Numbered from the stretch's first letter, positions 44,451-57,646 are shown. The stretch is 64,000 nucleotides of DNA from Craterostigma plantagineum (GCA_027422505.1 JAPQWV010000050.1:1736001-1800000); one strand, 5' to 3'. Made by a program: numbers and translations. The notes: generated by a model from the sequence alone, not told the origin.

Positions 44451-45508
44451 GAGTGGCGGTGACTTATACGCGGTATTAATTATGGAAATATGTAATACTT
44501 TATCCAAAATGATTATGCAGATGTTGTCATGTTCACCTTTTTTTGACCAATTTATAATGCAGAATGTATTTGAGAACAGTTTGATGCAACATCATGTTTC
44601 TCTTCCTCCTGATGCTATGGGCAAGGTGACTTATGTTGCTCCTGCTGGCCAGTACTCGTTGAAGGTTTGTCTCCATTCATTATAAAATATATCTCTTTCA
44701 CTGCATTATTTTTTTTACTAGAGCTGTAGGTTTTTGTGCATTTAAGCATTTCCCTCGTTTTTCAGGATACAAGTTCTCGAACTTGAATTTCAAGGTCTCT
44801 GCAGACCTGGCCTGTCCGTACACCTAGACCTGTTGCTTCAAAACTTGCTGCTGATACTCCTCTATTGACTGGGCAGGTGGCGATTTAGGGATGAAGTATG
44901 CCTCCCTTTTCAGTGTTCTTCCTTGTGAACAAATTATTGGGCAAATTTTGATTACTTTATTTCACACAGCGTGTTCTTGATGCGCTATTCCCTCTGTTCT
45001 TGGAGAAAGCAGTCGTTAGTCAGACTTTCGAAGGTGAATGTGTTTGTAGAAATTTCATTTCAAACAAAATCTGTATTCATTTCATGATTATGACCCCTAC
45101 TCTTCTCTTACGATGCAGTATTCCAACTTTCGTTTATGTTGTTTGTGGTGAGAGAGGAAATGAAATGGCCGAGGCAAGTAGGTTGCATGATTGTTATTCG
45201 ATTTGTAGAAATGTTTAAAAACTCTTTCTGACGTAGTGATATGCTGCAGGTTTTTATGGACTTCCCCCAATTAAACATGACTTCGTCTGATGGTCGGGAG
45301 GAATCTGTCATGGAGCGTACTATACTGGTGGCGAACACCTCAAATATGCCCATGGCTGCTCGTGAGGCTTCAATTTACACAGGTGACTTTAGTTGATAAT
45401 GTAATATATATTTTCTCAAGGAGAATCATAAATATTTACAATGGTATCCATCCGAGCTTAGCTTTCTCATCAATGTCTATAAATGACAAATAAAAGCTGA
45501 ATAGTTGG

Positions 45509-46238
45509 TGTTATGAAATCAGCTGCAATCGACTCGCAACTGATCAGTGATTACTCGATCACCAATCGCTCAGCTCAATTCGAGCAATCGCAGCTCAAAT
45601 TGAAGCAAAACAGAACCGCAAAATCAACACAGAAATGACAGCGATTTTACGTGATTCGGCAAACTTTTCCTACGTCCACGGACCAACAGAGCTTTCTATT
45701 CGATCTATCACCAACACAAGTTTTACAGTACTCCACTCCTACTATAAAACCCTAGTTGACAACTCTATCTGATTCTCACTCTAGAGAAAGTTACAAGTTC
45801 TCAAAGTCGCGTCGTCGAGCTCTCTGTTCTGATATTTATATCAGATTGCTTCAGCTGTTAGTCTGTCTCGATAAACCTCAGCCTTCCGATCAATCTGCTT
45901 ACATCCAACGGCCCACACTTGATAAGAGCTATAGAAGAAAACGTTATTTCACTTATAGAATTGCTAACAATTCTTCCCTGCGGGAATCTCATCCGTTGAT
46001 CGATAATGGCGCCAGATCGAACATTCCAGCTTTAATCTTCCACCTTTGAATCAACACCATCAGATTTGGCACGAACTAATCCGACGGTCCTGATTTCTTC
46101 GCAGCTTAAACACTTCAGAACTTCGCATTTTCACAGCTGCTCTTCAGCTCTTTTCTGTTCTCAGCTGTGGTCATTCTGCCCTTTTGCCGGCGACTTTCCG
46201 TCCAGCTCCGACGAGCTTAGGCACACCAATTCCCGACA
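45509..46238 (+). mobile_element. Solo LTR in a VHA-A copy 2 intron
   Basis: 730 bp, TGTTATGAAATC...TTCCCGACA, with a perfect 5-bp duplication, GTTGG (45504-45508, 46239-46243). It contains the 'acgtgattcgg ... cctacgtccacgga' block found in the inserts at 6948 and 8379, so these are related copia-type LTRs. Confidence 0.85.
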
Positions 46239-46537
46239 GTTGGGCTGCAGCCAATAGTGCTCAATGTTGAATAATATGTGTTCAGGAATCACCATAGCTG
46301 AGTACTTCAGAGACATTGGGTACAATCACAATGTCAGTATGATGGCTGACTCAACCTCCCGTTGGGCAGAGGAACTGCATGAAATTTCTGGACGACTTGT
46401 ATGTATCCCAAATTATTTTGCCAGCTTTATGCTTAAGCCACCCTACATTTGATCATGACGACCAACTGCTATCCGCTCACTAAAAACTTAACTTGACTAA
46501 ACATTCTTTTATTTTATCATGTAATGTTGTTGACAAT

Positions 46538-47253
46538 AGGGGTGAGCAAAAATATCCGAAAACCGGATTCCGATCCGCTATCCGTTTTTCAAACCCGGAA
46601 AAACGGATATCCGATTTTAAAAATCGGATCGGATATCCGATTCGAGTTATTTTAAAATAAACCGGATCGGATATGGATAGTGGTTTGTCTAAAATCTGGA
46701 TATCCGGTATCCGCATATAATATATATATATATATATAATATATATATATATATAAATAGTCCAAAAAGAAAAATGAAGGTCCAAAAAGGAAAAACCATC
46801 ATCAAGGAGAATATTTTAATTTATATTATTTTATTATTGCATAAAACTTTGTTAGATAATTGAGATAAAAAAAAAACATAAAAACATCGAGAACAAGTTA
46901 AAAAGTTAATGTGAATTGTGGTATTGTGTTTATTTTTTATTATGTAATTTTGAATCATAAATTCACATATTGTGTGAATTATTATGTGTAGAAATTCTTA
47001 TATTAAAATATTTTTTTATTGTAATAAGAAACAAAAATATGATTTTGAAAAGAAAATAACAAAAAATATAAAAAAATAAATTTTAAAACCGGATACGGAT
47101 ATCCGGTATTAATATCCGAATAAACCGGATATCCGATTTTCGGATATGCGATAAAATAGGAGCGGATACGGATACCATTTTTCGATATCCGAAAATCCGG
47201 ATATCCGAAATTCGGATATCTGAAAACCGGATATCCGGTTTTGCTCACCCCTA
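46538..47253. mobile_element. Non-autonomous hAT element in a VHA-A copy 2 intron
   Basis: 716 bp, TAGGGGTGAGCAAAA...TTTTGCTCACCCCTA, with a perfect 8-bp duplication, GTTGACAA (46530-46537, 47254-47261). The subterminal regions are packed with CCGGATATCC words in both orientations; the core is a (TA)n tract. No ORF. Confidence 0.9.
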
Positions 47254-48559
47254 GTTGACAAGAACCTTCTCCTTGTAGGCTGAGATGCCTGCAGATAGTG
47301 GATATCCTGCCTACTTGGCAGCTCGTTTGGCATCATTTTACGAGCGTGCTGGGAAGGTTAAGTGTCTTGGTGGTCCTGAAAGAACTGGAAGTGTTACTAT
47401 TGTTGGGGCAGTTTCTCCTCTTGGAGGAGACTTCTCTGATCCATTTACATCAGCTACTCTCAGTATCGTACAAGCAAGTTAAAGTGATATAATGTTGTCG
47501 GGGTTCGTTCTTTGATGCACCTTAGTGATTTGTTTCCCTTATTTTGGTCTTCTGTGGTCTGGACAAAAAGTTGGCACAAAGGAAACATTTCCCATCGGTG
47601 AACTGGCTTATTTCTTACTGAGGTACTCAGGGGTATATACCTATTGTCAGCTATGTTTGTCCTTGCATTCTTAAGATCTGTCCGATTTGTGGTTTGTCCT
47701 TTTTCAATATTCAAGGATATTTGTGATAGCAATATGGGTTGTATTCTGAAACTTTTGTTTTTTTAGGCACTGGAATCCTTTTATGAGAGGTTTGATCCAG
47801 ATTTCATAGATATCAGGACAAAAGCTCGTGAAGTGCTGCAGAGGAAGATGATCTTAATGAAATTGTGCGAAGCTAAATATCTTAGCGCGAAGAATTCGAT
47901 GTTCACGCAATTGCGTTCACTCTACAATTATATCTATTTCCATCTCAAATGAAAAATTTTCTTTTGAATTCTGTTTCCAGCTCGTTGGAAAAGATGCATT
48001 AGCCGAAACTGACAACATTACCCTGGAAACGGCTAAGCTCTTGAGGGAGGACTATCTCGCCCAGAATGCATTTACTCTGTTAGGATCTTTTCTCCTCCTC
48101 TGACTTTCCTTCCAAATCTGCTTTGTGATTACCTTGAGGGCGAAACTCGTTGAGGTACCAGTGAATTCTGCTTTGGTTATTTAGCAATACTTATTTTGTA
48201 TCTTAGCAAACACTCAACCAATAAGTGGGTTGGAGGCATTTATTTTCTAAAGTGTGATTTTTCATATTATTATTATATAATAAGATGTGTGATGTTCAGT
48301 GGAGAAGAGCTTATACGTCTGTAATTTCGGCTTTTGTTGTTCTACACCCACTTTGATGCGCCTGAAATTATAGAATCAAAAGACAAAAAGGTAACTTTTC
48401 TGATAATCAATTGTAAATTGAGCCCCATAATGTTGCATTGCATGTATTTTATATATCAACATAATTCGATTGCGAAATCGCCTTGTGGTTCAAATGAAAA
48501 TCATGTTTCAACAGAAAGTTGGTGGGTCAGATAAAAAAGCTCTACAGCACATGATTATC

Positions 48560-49248
48560 GGCTTTTTAATTAAAATAGGGCTATTTGAAACCTTATTCAA
48601 TAAAATAGGGTTAAAGGAGAAGAAATTAATAAATAGGGCAAATCGCAACTATTAGCCGCGTCGTCGCGTCTAATAGACGCGACGCTGACGTGGCAAACGT
48701 GGCGCGGGCTGAAAGCTGGCTTTAACGCGGGCTGATTCTAAAAAAAAAACCGTTCGGGCCGACAATTGGCCCAATAAAATAGCCGTGACGTCGCGTTTAA
48801 AGGGCGCGACGACGGGTTAAATAAACCCGCGTCGCGTTTAAAGGGCGAGATGAAATTTATGAATTAATAATCGAGAATCGAGCGGCTTAAATAGGGAAAA
48901 TCGCCGCTAGTATTGAGGGCGTCGTCGCGTCCATTAGGCGCGACGGTAAGTGGCCCAATAACTTTAGTGGGTTTAGTGGCCGTCTTTAGCGGGTTTAGTG
49001 GGCTTTAGTGGGTCTGGGTCAACGACGCGTGCATTGACAGCGTCGTCGCGTCTATTAAACGCGACGCAGGCCACACGCGGGCCCAGCCGGGTCCACCTGA
49101 GGGTTTCTGTGCCACGTCAACCGTCGCGTCTAATAGGCGCGACGCCGCGTTTAATAACTGCGTTTTCCTCGATTTTAATAATTTCCGCTGCATTTGCCCT
49201 ATTTTATTGATTATGGGTTCAAATAGCCACATTTTATTTAAAAAGCCC
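48560..49248 (+). mobile_element. Mutator-type MITE rich in CG palindromes, copy 2
   Basis: Duplicate of 15136-15827 with the same flanking 9-bp ATGATTATC (48551-48559, 49249-49257), the same TIRs and the same palindromes (TCGCGTCTAATAGACGCGA at about 48664). Small indels separate the two. Confidence 0.8.
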
Positions 49249-49257
49249 ATGATTATC

Positions 49258-51201
49258 AGATAGAAATAACTATAAATAGTTTTTTCCCATCATTCACCAA
49301 AATTATCAGACAGGAAAGTGTTAAATTGGCAACATAAAAACAAAAACAAAAGGGTCTCAGATAAAGTTCTAAGAACATTTATCTCGATGCTTTCTACTTT
49401 CTCTTCAAGGATGCTTGATAGAGGTCAACAAATGGTTTTGCGTACGACAGGTTCGTGACCAATGTTCTTTCAAGCCACAACGATGGTTTGCGTACGACAG
49501 GTACGCGGTCAATCACCTTTCAAGCCGTAAGGATGTATTCCTAATTTCCTTTATTGGCACTGAGACCATTAGCGCCTCGATGAATTTTTGCATTTGGAAA
49601 CAATGACAAGTATCTTTTCCTTGTGATATCAAGAGCAACGAACTCAAGTTTTTGGGAGATTAACAATAAAAAAATGTGTACTAAAAAAATGTTATGTAAA
49701 ACTTACCGAACTTACTCAAGTAGAGTACACACCTCGACGTCGTCTAGAGTCTCATGTTGATAAAGTGTTGTAAATTTGTTGCAACAGACTATAAAGGATA
49801 AGAGAGATATCTTCCATACACTTGTGTTTTCACTTGTACAAATACCTCTATATATAGACGTGAGGTGAAACCTTTACATTAATCACAAAAGAGCATAGGG
49901 TATGATAATAATGGAGATTAATATCATGAGGTGATGGGTGATAAGGAGAAGGTTATGAGTTGTATAGAATGTATAGAACGTTGAGTGGACATCCATAATA
50001 ATATATACTCTTGTATAAAGAGCCTATGATAAATAACAATCGTCAATTTGCTCTGCCATAGTTATTTACAACCTTATCCTTAATTTACCATTAATAACTT
50101 AATTAATGTTCAAAATGTAAGATAAATTGATATATTTGCAGTGTGAATTTTTATTTGGGAAAAATGTTATAAATAAACCATCCTATATATTTTCTTCTAG
50201 AAATAAACCCAACATTAAAATATGTAAAAATAAACCCAACTATAATAGTATCTTTTCAACTTGTACCCATGTTACCTTTAACCCATTCAATAGGTAATTT
50301 TAGTTCAATTTATTTAATTTTTTGTTTTTTACTTCTTCTATTTTCTAATTAGTAAATTATTTACACCTTAATATTACTCAAAAATTACAAAATAAATGAA
50401 TATGTCGATGGTTCTGAATAAAAGTTATAAATAAAAAATCAAAGTTAAAAAAAATTAAAATAGGCTATATTGCCTATAACACATACCCCTGTGATTCATT
50501 AATATCACAATATACCATCGTGATTTATTTAATCACGTGCCTTTTGTACTTTTATTTCAAATTTTCGAGTTATTTTAAAGTGTGAAAAATAATTTTTAAA
50601 ATAGAAAAAAGAAAGAAATTTAACATATTGTTTAGTTAAATGTAACATGGGTCTAATTTGATACGATGGCGATTATAGTTGAGTTTACTAGAAAAACTTA
50701 AGGCGGTGTTTGTTTATGATGATCCAAGATCTCGGTGATACTCACATCACCGTAATGTGCTATCACCTTGATGTGGATCGTGTCATCATTGTATGTTGTT
50801 TTGGGGTGATATTTCATTTCGCATATCAATGTGATATTGGAGTATTATTTTTGATTAATCACGGTCATGTGTTGGGTGGTATTGCATAAATGACATATTT
50901 AACCCTACGTATATCATATAGGTAATATGAATTAATATGTTATGTTGAGGTGATATTTTTTAAGCATTAAGTCTATTATATATTATCAATATTACTATAT
51001 TTTTAATTATATGCTTTTAAGATTTAAAATAGTTAGTTATATAATTTAAAATATGAATAAGGGTATGTAAGGAACAAATATCAAAATATCATGGGTATAT
51101 TTTTAGAAGAAAATAAATAGGATGAATAATTTTTACCAAATTTTCCATTTACTATTATTATTATTTATTAATAGTCTGTTCGTAGTATATTATATATCTA
51201 C
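49258..51201 (+). other. Non-coding spacer, duplicate of 15837-17784
   Basis: Collinear with copy 1, with small indels; for example, 'acacatatgtggtttaaaaaataagc' of copy 1 is missing near 50485. It lacks the MULE present at 17794-18216. No gene. Confidence 0.7.
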
Positions 51202-51207
51202 TATATA
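51202..51207 (+). promoter_or_regulatory. Candidate TATA box of the second NLR
   Basis: TATATA, 201 bp before the ATG, matching 18229-18234 of the intact paralogue. Confidence 0.3.
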
Positions 51208-51402
51208 CACCGATAGTTGATGCTTATGTGAGACATACTCGAGTGGATATACTTGTAACTATAGAAGAGATATTTCTTTCAACTTCAATCATCGTTTCTG
51301 CGAACCACTTGTTTGAATACAATCAATCATCAATGCTTTGAATTATTATCACTCTATCTGTTCACTTTCATACAATTCCGTCCATTCATCGCTGATGTAG
51401 TT

Positions 51403-54153
51403 ATGGCCATAGCAGCTTATGCGTCTGTGCTCTCTCTTTTGACTTCTTTGGACAACGTTCTTCTGCCTTCTCGTCGATGGATGATCCCAGACATGTCCCA
51501 GATCGAAGCGCTGCAGCAGAAGCTCAATTTCTTGCAAGAATTCCTCGAAAGTCACTCGGAAAATCAACTACCAACGAACTACTCCGCGAGATGGCGGTTA
51601 AACTGCAGATCAGTGAAGTCGCGCACGATTTATATGATCTATTCGACAAGTATGTGGTAGATCGACTGCGCACCAAAGGACTCCCCGACGATCAGATCGG
51701 TGAGAAGTTGAGCTCGTCGTTCTATCAAGATCTGCAATTGTTGATTGAAAAAATCGAATCGATAAATCAAGAGCTGACGATATTTGGTGAGGAACACCAT
51801 GGAATTGGGGCAGATCGACGACGACTGCGTATTATTAGCAACTCTCCTCTTGCAACCTCAGCTGATTCGAGCGGTGAGAAGGCGGTGGGGCTCGAAGATA
51901 GTGTGTTACAGATAATGGATCGACTCACGGGGAACGAGCGTAGCCTACAAGTCATCCCTATCATAGGAATGGGAGGTATTGGCAAGACGACTCTCGCTCG
52001 CAGTACCTTCGATAAGAAACTCATCGTCGAGCACTTCAGCATTCGTATTTGGATCACACTATCGCAAGAATTCGACGTGAAGAATATTCTTTTGGGTCTC
52101 AAAAAAGATGGAGTTATTGACGGTGCTGATGATGATTTAGGAACTCGTTTGTACCAAAAGTTATATGGTCGAAGGTATCTGATTGTGATGGACGATGTGT
52201 GGGGTACCGATGCTTGGGACGACTTTAAGCGGTACTTCCGAGTAATGAGAATAGAAGTCGAATTGTTGTGACGACGAGGTTATCGAACGTAGCGGACGAT
52301 ATAAGCGCTCGTAGTAAACAGTTACCGGATGGGTTTACTAGACGATGAAAACAGTTGGAAACTGTTGAGCGAAAAAGCCTTTTGCAATAACGGCGGAAGG
52401 TCAACGAGCGAATTGGAGGAGATTGGAAGGAAGATCGCAAAAAAACTGCAAAGGGCTTCCCCTCACGCTTGTCGTGGTCGGTGGACTCCTTTCAGACCCT
52501 AATAATCAGAGTCGAGAATATTGGGAATCCGTTGCAGATGATGTGAACTCATTCTATCATTTGGAGATTGAGGAAAGTTGCTTGAGAATATTGTACCTCA
52601 GCTACAATCAACTGCCCATTCATCTCAAGGCATGCTTCCTCTATCTGAAAAAATATCCGAAGATGAGGAAATCGATGTGTCTGAGCTTGTTGAGTGGTGG
52701 GTTGCCGAGGGAATTGTGCGGCCGTCGGCCAGAAATGATAATAAGACATTGGAAGAAGTTGCCATGGAATACTTGGAAGATCTAATCGGCAGAAACATGA
52801 TATTCGTTCGAAAGCTGGGGGAAATTGGGGACATCAAAACTTGCGGCGTTCACGATATCCTTAGGCAACTGTGCGTCAAGGAATCTCTTAAAGAGAACAT
52901 TTTCAACTTTTTGTATACGGATAAGACTTTGACTTTCTCGACGAGTTCATGCTTCGTATGCCAGGATCGAAGGAGGACGACGAAGAGGATTGGCGTCAGC
53001 GAAGTCATCCTCAATTGCTCGACATCATCAACGGCTGTCGTGAATATCAAACCAAGATTCATTAGGTTGATAAACAAGGTGGGCAACCATATCTTCAAGG
53101 CTTCATGCTTCGTATGCCATGATGGAACGAGGACGACGACGACGAAGAGGATTGGCGACCGCGAAGTCAATTGCTCGACATCATCAACGGGTGTCATGAA
53201 TCCCATGGTGTGCGATGATTGCACTAAAAAGCATCCACGGCTTATCAAATCAAGATTCATTAGGCTGTTAAAACCGTTGGACGGCCAGATTGTAGAAATC
53301 CCACACACGACGAAGCTGACGTGGCTTTCAATCATCTCGGATGGCAACAAGTTACAAATCGCATTACCGTTCCCCATCTCTCTACTTTGGAATCTAAGGG
53401 TCTTTCGCAAGCAGATGTGGTTTGCGAGAATGCGATTATCGATAAATTTATGGGAGATGCCACAACTTAGGAAAGTGGTTGTACGCAATTGCGTGTTGCG
53501 CAATCCTACGGAAGAGTTCATCTTATTGGACAATCTACAAACACTTGGTACGGTTGAAAACATGAAGTGGACGGAGGAAGTCGTAAGAACGATCCCAAAT
53601 CTAGTCGAGTTGGAGGCTTACTACAAATTAGAAGATGACGAACACTAAGCGGATACTACTGCCTCAACAACCTTGCACTTCTGCATAAGCTTCGATCCTT
53701 GACACTAAATTTTGATCGTTGTAATTATTTGCTCATGGAAAACATCGCCTTCCAAACTTGCTGAAGGAATTGTCTCTGAAAGGTTGTGGAATCTGCTGGG
53801 AAGACATGACGGTGATCGGTTCGCTGCCAAACCTCCAAGTGCTTCTGCTAGGCATTGGATCCTTTGTCGGGGAAGAGTGGTGCATGGTTGAAGGGCAATT
53901 TCAGAAATTAAAGTACCTGAAACTTTGTGGTTTAAATGTTGTGGCTTGGAGAGCAGAGGCTAGTAACCTTCCCGCTCTTGAGATACTTTGGCTTGTGGAG
54001 ATGCAGTATCTGAAGGAATTTCCATTAGGCATCGGAGATATTGATACCCTTCGCAGGATACGCGTGGAATCCTGCAATAAATGCGTCATCAACTGGGTGA
54101 AGCAGATAAAGGAGGATCAAGACGACCTGGTAATGAGATTCTTGTTGACCTGA
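51403..54153 (+). pseudogene. CC-NB-ARC-LRR (R1-like) paralogue, multiple frameshifts
   Basis: Paralogue of 18437-21139 over its whole length, starting MAIAAYASVLSLL. Motifs present: P-loop GMGGIGKTT (about 51966-51992), kinase 2 LIVMDDVW, GLPL, a canonical RNBS-D beginning CFLYL, a GVHD motif in the MHD position, and LRRs. Frame breaks against the intact gene: one base fewer near 51558; one T fewer near 52236; one base more near 52317; one A more near 52445; a shift near 52660; a small deletion with stop at 53646-53648; one C fewer near 53752; one T fewer near 54130. Most are one-base changes in short homopolymers. Unlike the intact gene, it keeps both full units of a roughly 55-residue repeat between NB-ARC and LRR (SCFVC...RLINKV and SCFVC...RLLKP). 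Confidence 0.9.
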
Positions 54154-54772
54154 CAAAGTCCGATACTGTATTAGAAGTATTAGGTCTATTAATCTTCGTG
54201 TGTTGTTGTTGGTGTTGTTTCTGTCCTTGAAAAAAGGCAAGGAAGATTGTAGTTAGTCTTTACACAAACTGTTTATAAAATGTTATTTTTTCATGTCTAG
54301 AGGTTGAACAGTATCAACAAACTCAAACCATCTTTTCTATATTTTACTCAAAATATTCGACTAATTTAATTATATTTTACAAAATTGTATTATCACTTTC
54401 GAGTTTAATGTTTATAAAATAATTAAACTCTAGAATATTTTATAATATAAATTGTAATATCTAAATAAATAAATTAAATAATAGAACATTTCAAAAGTAC
54501 ACGTAAAGCAGAAAAAAAAAAAAGATAAAGAATGAAGAAAACATAAAGGAAAGAGAAAAAACAATTGGAAGTTCAATTATAATTAATTTGAAACTAACTA
54601 AAAGATACACGTAAAATTAACAGTTATATATTAAAAAAATATATATGAAACCACAAAAATCAATATATGAAACCATCGATATCCCCAATCTTCCATCGTT
54701 GTCTTCTGTCTGATCCCTTGCACTTCATTAATAGCCTACTTTATGCCAAATCCCAATTGGTTTTCACGAGCT
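54154..54772 (+). other. NLR 3' flank
   Basis: Matches the flank after 21139 from about 54420 to 54570; a roughly 200-bp segment (about 54200-54420) is not seen in copy 1. No gene. Confidence 0.5.
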
Positions 54773-55056
54773 TTATTATAGGGCTTTTTTAATAAAATAA
54801 ATCTTTTTTTTACTTAATATTAATTAAATAGGTAAAAATTTATAGCAATTAATAAAATAGGTGTTTTCGTATCCCGGATAACTCAGTTCCGATTTAGCCT
54901 GGGTGCGCTGACTACGAAGTCCGCGTTGGTTTCAACATAAAGAACTAATTCGTAACTCGGAGTTACGATTTATAATTCGTAACTCAGAGTTACGTATTAG
55001 ATTGGGATTTAGCAACCCGCGACCTCCTCTCTTCTCAGACGAGAACTCACCAAGAG

Positions 55057-55120
55057 ATGAGCGGCGACGGCGGCGACGAGCGGACGACGACGGCGACGAA
55101 CGACGGCGACGAGCGGACAA
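55057..55120 (+). repeat. GGCGAC/GACGAC trinucleotide-rich tract
   Basis: Imperfect GGC/GAC/GAG trinucleotide array inside the left half of the MITE. Confidence 0.8.
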
Positions 55121-55143
55121 GACCTAATATTAGCACCCGTAAT

Positions 55144-55505
55144 TGTTAGGAAATATTATTGTGTTCAATTAGTTATTTTATCTTAGCTTTGTAATTCGTA
55201 TTAATCTAGGACCAAATTGTAAATATACCCGACTTGTGGGTATATTAGTTATATTGGGCCCAATAGCCCATTAGGGCATATGTATAAATACCCTAAACGA
55301 TACATCGTTTACCCTAAACGATACATCGTTTAGGGTTGCTGATTCATAATTGAGTTGACGACTTTTCTGAAGAACTCGTGCGCTCTCGTTCCAACTCTAC
55401 AATCCCGTCTATTGGTATTACTCTTTTATTGCTTCCGTAATTCATCGTTACAGGTAATACTAATCCTTTGAATCAGTACAAGGTTGGATCAAAATCGGCC
55501 TAACA
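55144..55505 (+). repeat. 5' LTR of the pol-less element
   Basis: 362 bp; includes two tandem CCCTAAACGATACATCGTTT units against one in the 3' LTR. Confidence 0.88.
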
Positions 55506-56968
55506 AGTGGTATCAGAGCCGAAATCGTGGATCAAATTCATCAGTTTTCTTTCCCGGTTCTGATTTTTTAAAATCGTCAAATTCTTCTCGTAGAAATTCC
55601 AAATTCTGCTCGGCTTCTAAAGTAACACACAGCTGCTTTATCTGCTCTCACGTAACCCTTTTTCTTCTTCAAAATTATCAGTTCAATTTTACAGTGAATG
55701 CAGACGACGATCCCAATTGACGACGAATAGGAAACTTTTCGAAGAGAAAGACACTTCTCGAGATTCGCTCGATTCAAATTGCTCGAAATTCACGCTTCTT
55801 GACATTTTCTATTTCTCGACATTATTTTTGCTTTTTACTCGTCAGATCTCGAAGTCCCTCATTCGACATCTTTTACTTATGATTTTAATTTGATTTTATT
55901 TTAATTCGCCCGTTCTCGACATTTTATTTTTCATTCATTTCGACTTTTATATCGACTTTCTGCTAAGGAATCAGGGCCTCGACATTTTACTCCAATTCAA
56001 CCCGACATTGATTTCGACATCTTATAAGCCCGATTCATATCACCTCGACATTTTATAACTTCGACATTCAAATATCATCTCGACATCTTTCTTCTTCCTC
56101 ACTTTACCTTCTCGACATCTTCTGATAAACCATCACTTTTTCACAGTCGCTCAAGAATCACTCATTTCGTTCTCCATACCTAATCTATCTTTCACAGTCA
56201 GCCCTAATCTTCAAACATCATTCGCTGTTTCTCGAAAATCATCTTGACTCCGAACTTCTCAAAATCATCTAAGCCCACAGCCTCAGCCACCAGAAATTCC
56301 AATTGAAGCTCGTTGATTCTGGCAGACTCTCACCTGAAGCTTCAAGGTCGCCACTGATCCGAGACGCCGCTGATTGCAACGATCGACCCAAAAACGGATT
56401 ACTTCACCGCCGAGAAATTGGAGAGAAATCATTTTATTATCTGCGAATTTTTTTCTAAGAAGAGATCTTTTCTTAAAAAAAAAAAAAAAAAACAATTCGA
56501 TAGAGAGAGGAGAAAGCTTCAGAGTTTGTTTCAATACAATAACCTTTCGATTCTATACTAACTTGAAATATTTTTGGTAGAGGAAAGAGATTGGGTTGCT
56601 GAAATTTTTGCGAAGAAGAAAGATGCATTCGTTTACCTGGATAAGATTTTCAAAGTGAGACACAAAGTGAGTAAATTCTTCGCAGCTCATAATTACGAAA
56701 TGCCATCGAAATTTTTATTAACTCATCTGATTTTGTGTACCAATTTTTTTGCATCCTTTTATTGTTCGAGCTGCACCTTTATAATTCTTTAAAAAAAAAA
56801 ATTAAAATAACTAATAAAATAATAATTTAAATTGTGATCTTTCTTATATTTCTTCTAACATTATTTGATTTTTTTGTTATATATCTAAGATTTAGCTGAT
56901 CAACACGATTAAGATCCATATCCAACCAAAATAATTCTAGAACTGAACTTTCAATAGCCACTTTCAAT

Positions 56969-57646
56969 ATGTCGTATCATTGGTAACAGAAAGCGAATGA
57001 ACTAGCTAAAGAAATTAAGGAATTAAAGCATGAATTACTTGAGCTAAATCGTCTAGAACTCATAGCAACTGAGTGGAATGTAGCCGCTCAACAATATGAG
57101 ATTATTTTTAAATACCTCAATAAATGGTATACTAGACCTATCCCTTTAGAGACAATTATTGCGAAGCTAGTCGACCAAAATTCTTTTTCGGCGCTTGACG
57201 GGGAAAATGATTTACATTGTAATAGACCTATCTCGTGGTTGGAAATTCCGGAGGTTGCTAGTAAAATTTCCGAATTGAACGCAACCTTAGAATTGGAAAG
57301 AGTAGACTTTCGAGCGGAGAAGGAAAAACTTTTAGAGGAGATATCAAATCTCAGAAATTCCCCGCACAGAGACCCTTGCGCCGCGTGTGTTGGCCTGCGC
57401 CCCATGGCAAATGTCGAAGCTGACTCTGAAGATGAAGCACATACCACTGCAGCTACTCTCCCAACTGACTCATCTTCTGAAACTGAGGTACACGATTCTT
57501 ACTCTGATCTACATTTAGAGATTTCAATTCTTCAAGATAGACTAACATCTATGTCTAGTGAAAACCAATCATTAAGAAAACTAGAAACTAGGTTAGCGAA
57601 CAATGAAAAGGTCTTGCGAGCCGAACTAGTAGAAAGGCTAAGTTAA
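56969..57646 (+). pseudogene. Gag-like coding, first segment (in-frame stop)
   Basis: ATG 56969 is followed after five codons by TAA at 56984. The same frame is then open to TAA at 57644-57646. The translated part is helical and charged: ELAKEIKELKHELLELNRLE, later LELERVDFRAEKEKLLEEISNL and LEISILQDRLTSMSSENQSL, typical coiled coil. It resembles the coiled-coil part of plant copia Gag. No enzyme motif. Confidence 0.6.

Larger units (their letters stand above)
36294..48153 (+). pseudogene. VHA-A: V-type H+-ATPase catalytic subunit A pseudogene, copy 2 (five insertions)
   Basis: Exons recognised: 36294-36400 ([13 protein letters not shown]), 37838-37892, 37982-38038, 38132-38241, 38349-38369 continuing at 44456-44476 across a gypsy element, 44562-44664 (ENSLMQHH..AGQYSLK), 44766-44796, 44807-44876, 44970-45030, 45117-45175, 45250-45380 (DGREESVM), 46285-46399 ([11 protein letters not shown]), 47279-47473 ([13 protein letters not shown]), 47548-47621, 47767-47868, 47981-48080 and the last 21 bases to TGA at 48151-48153. 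Breaks: the first exons are missing; a one-base gain at about 44770; the Walker A exon is deleted so that only a KAVVSQT remnant remains; TGA at 47619-47621; a one-base loss near 47845; two to three exons are missing before the end. It shares two lesions with copy 1, so it was already non-functional when duplicated. Confidence 0.93.
44700..54570 (+). repeat. Segmental duplication, copy 2
   Basis: Counterpart of 6500-21330: VHA-A 3' half, spacer with the shared Mutator MITE, NLR and about 400 bp downstream. It also has VHA-A exons further 5' (36294-44664) that copy 1 lacks. Confidence 0.9.

Noticed and set aside
52850..53563. Minus-strand 237-codon frame
   Set aside because: Lies antisense over the NLR coding region with no recognisable motif; the sense strand is clearly coding-derived.
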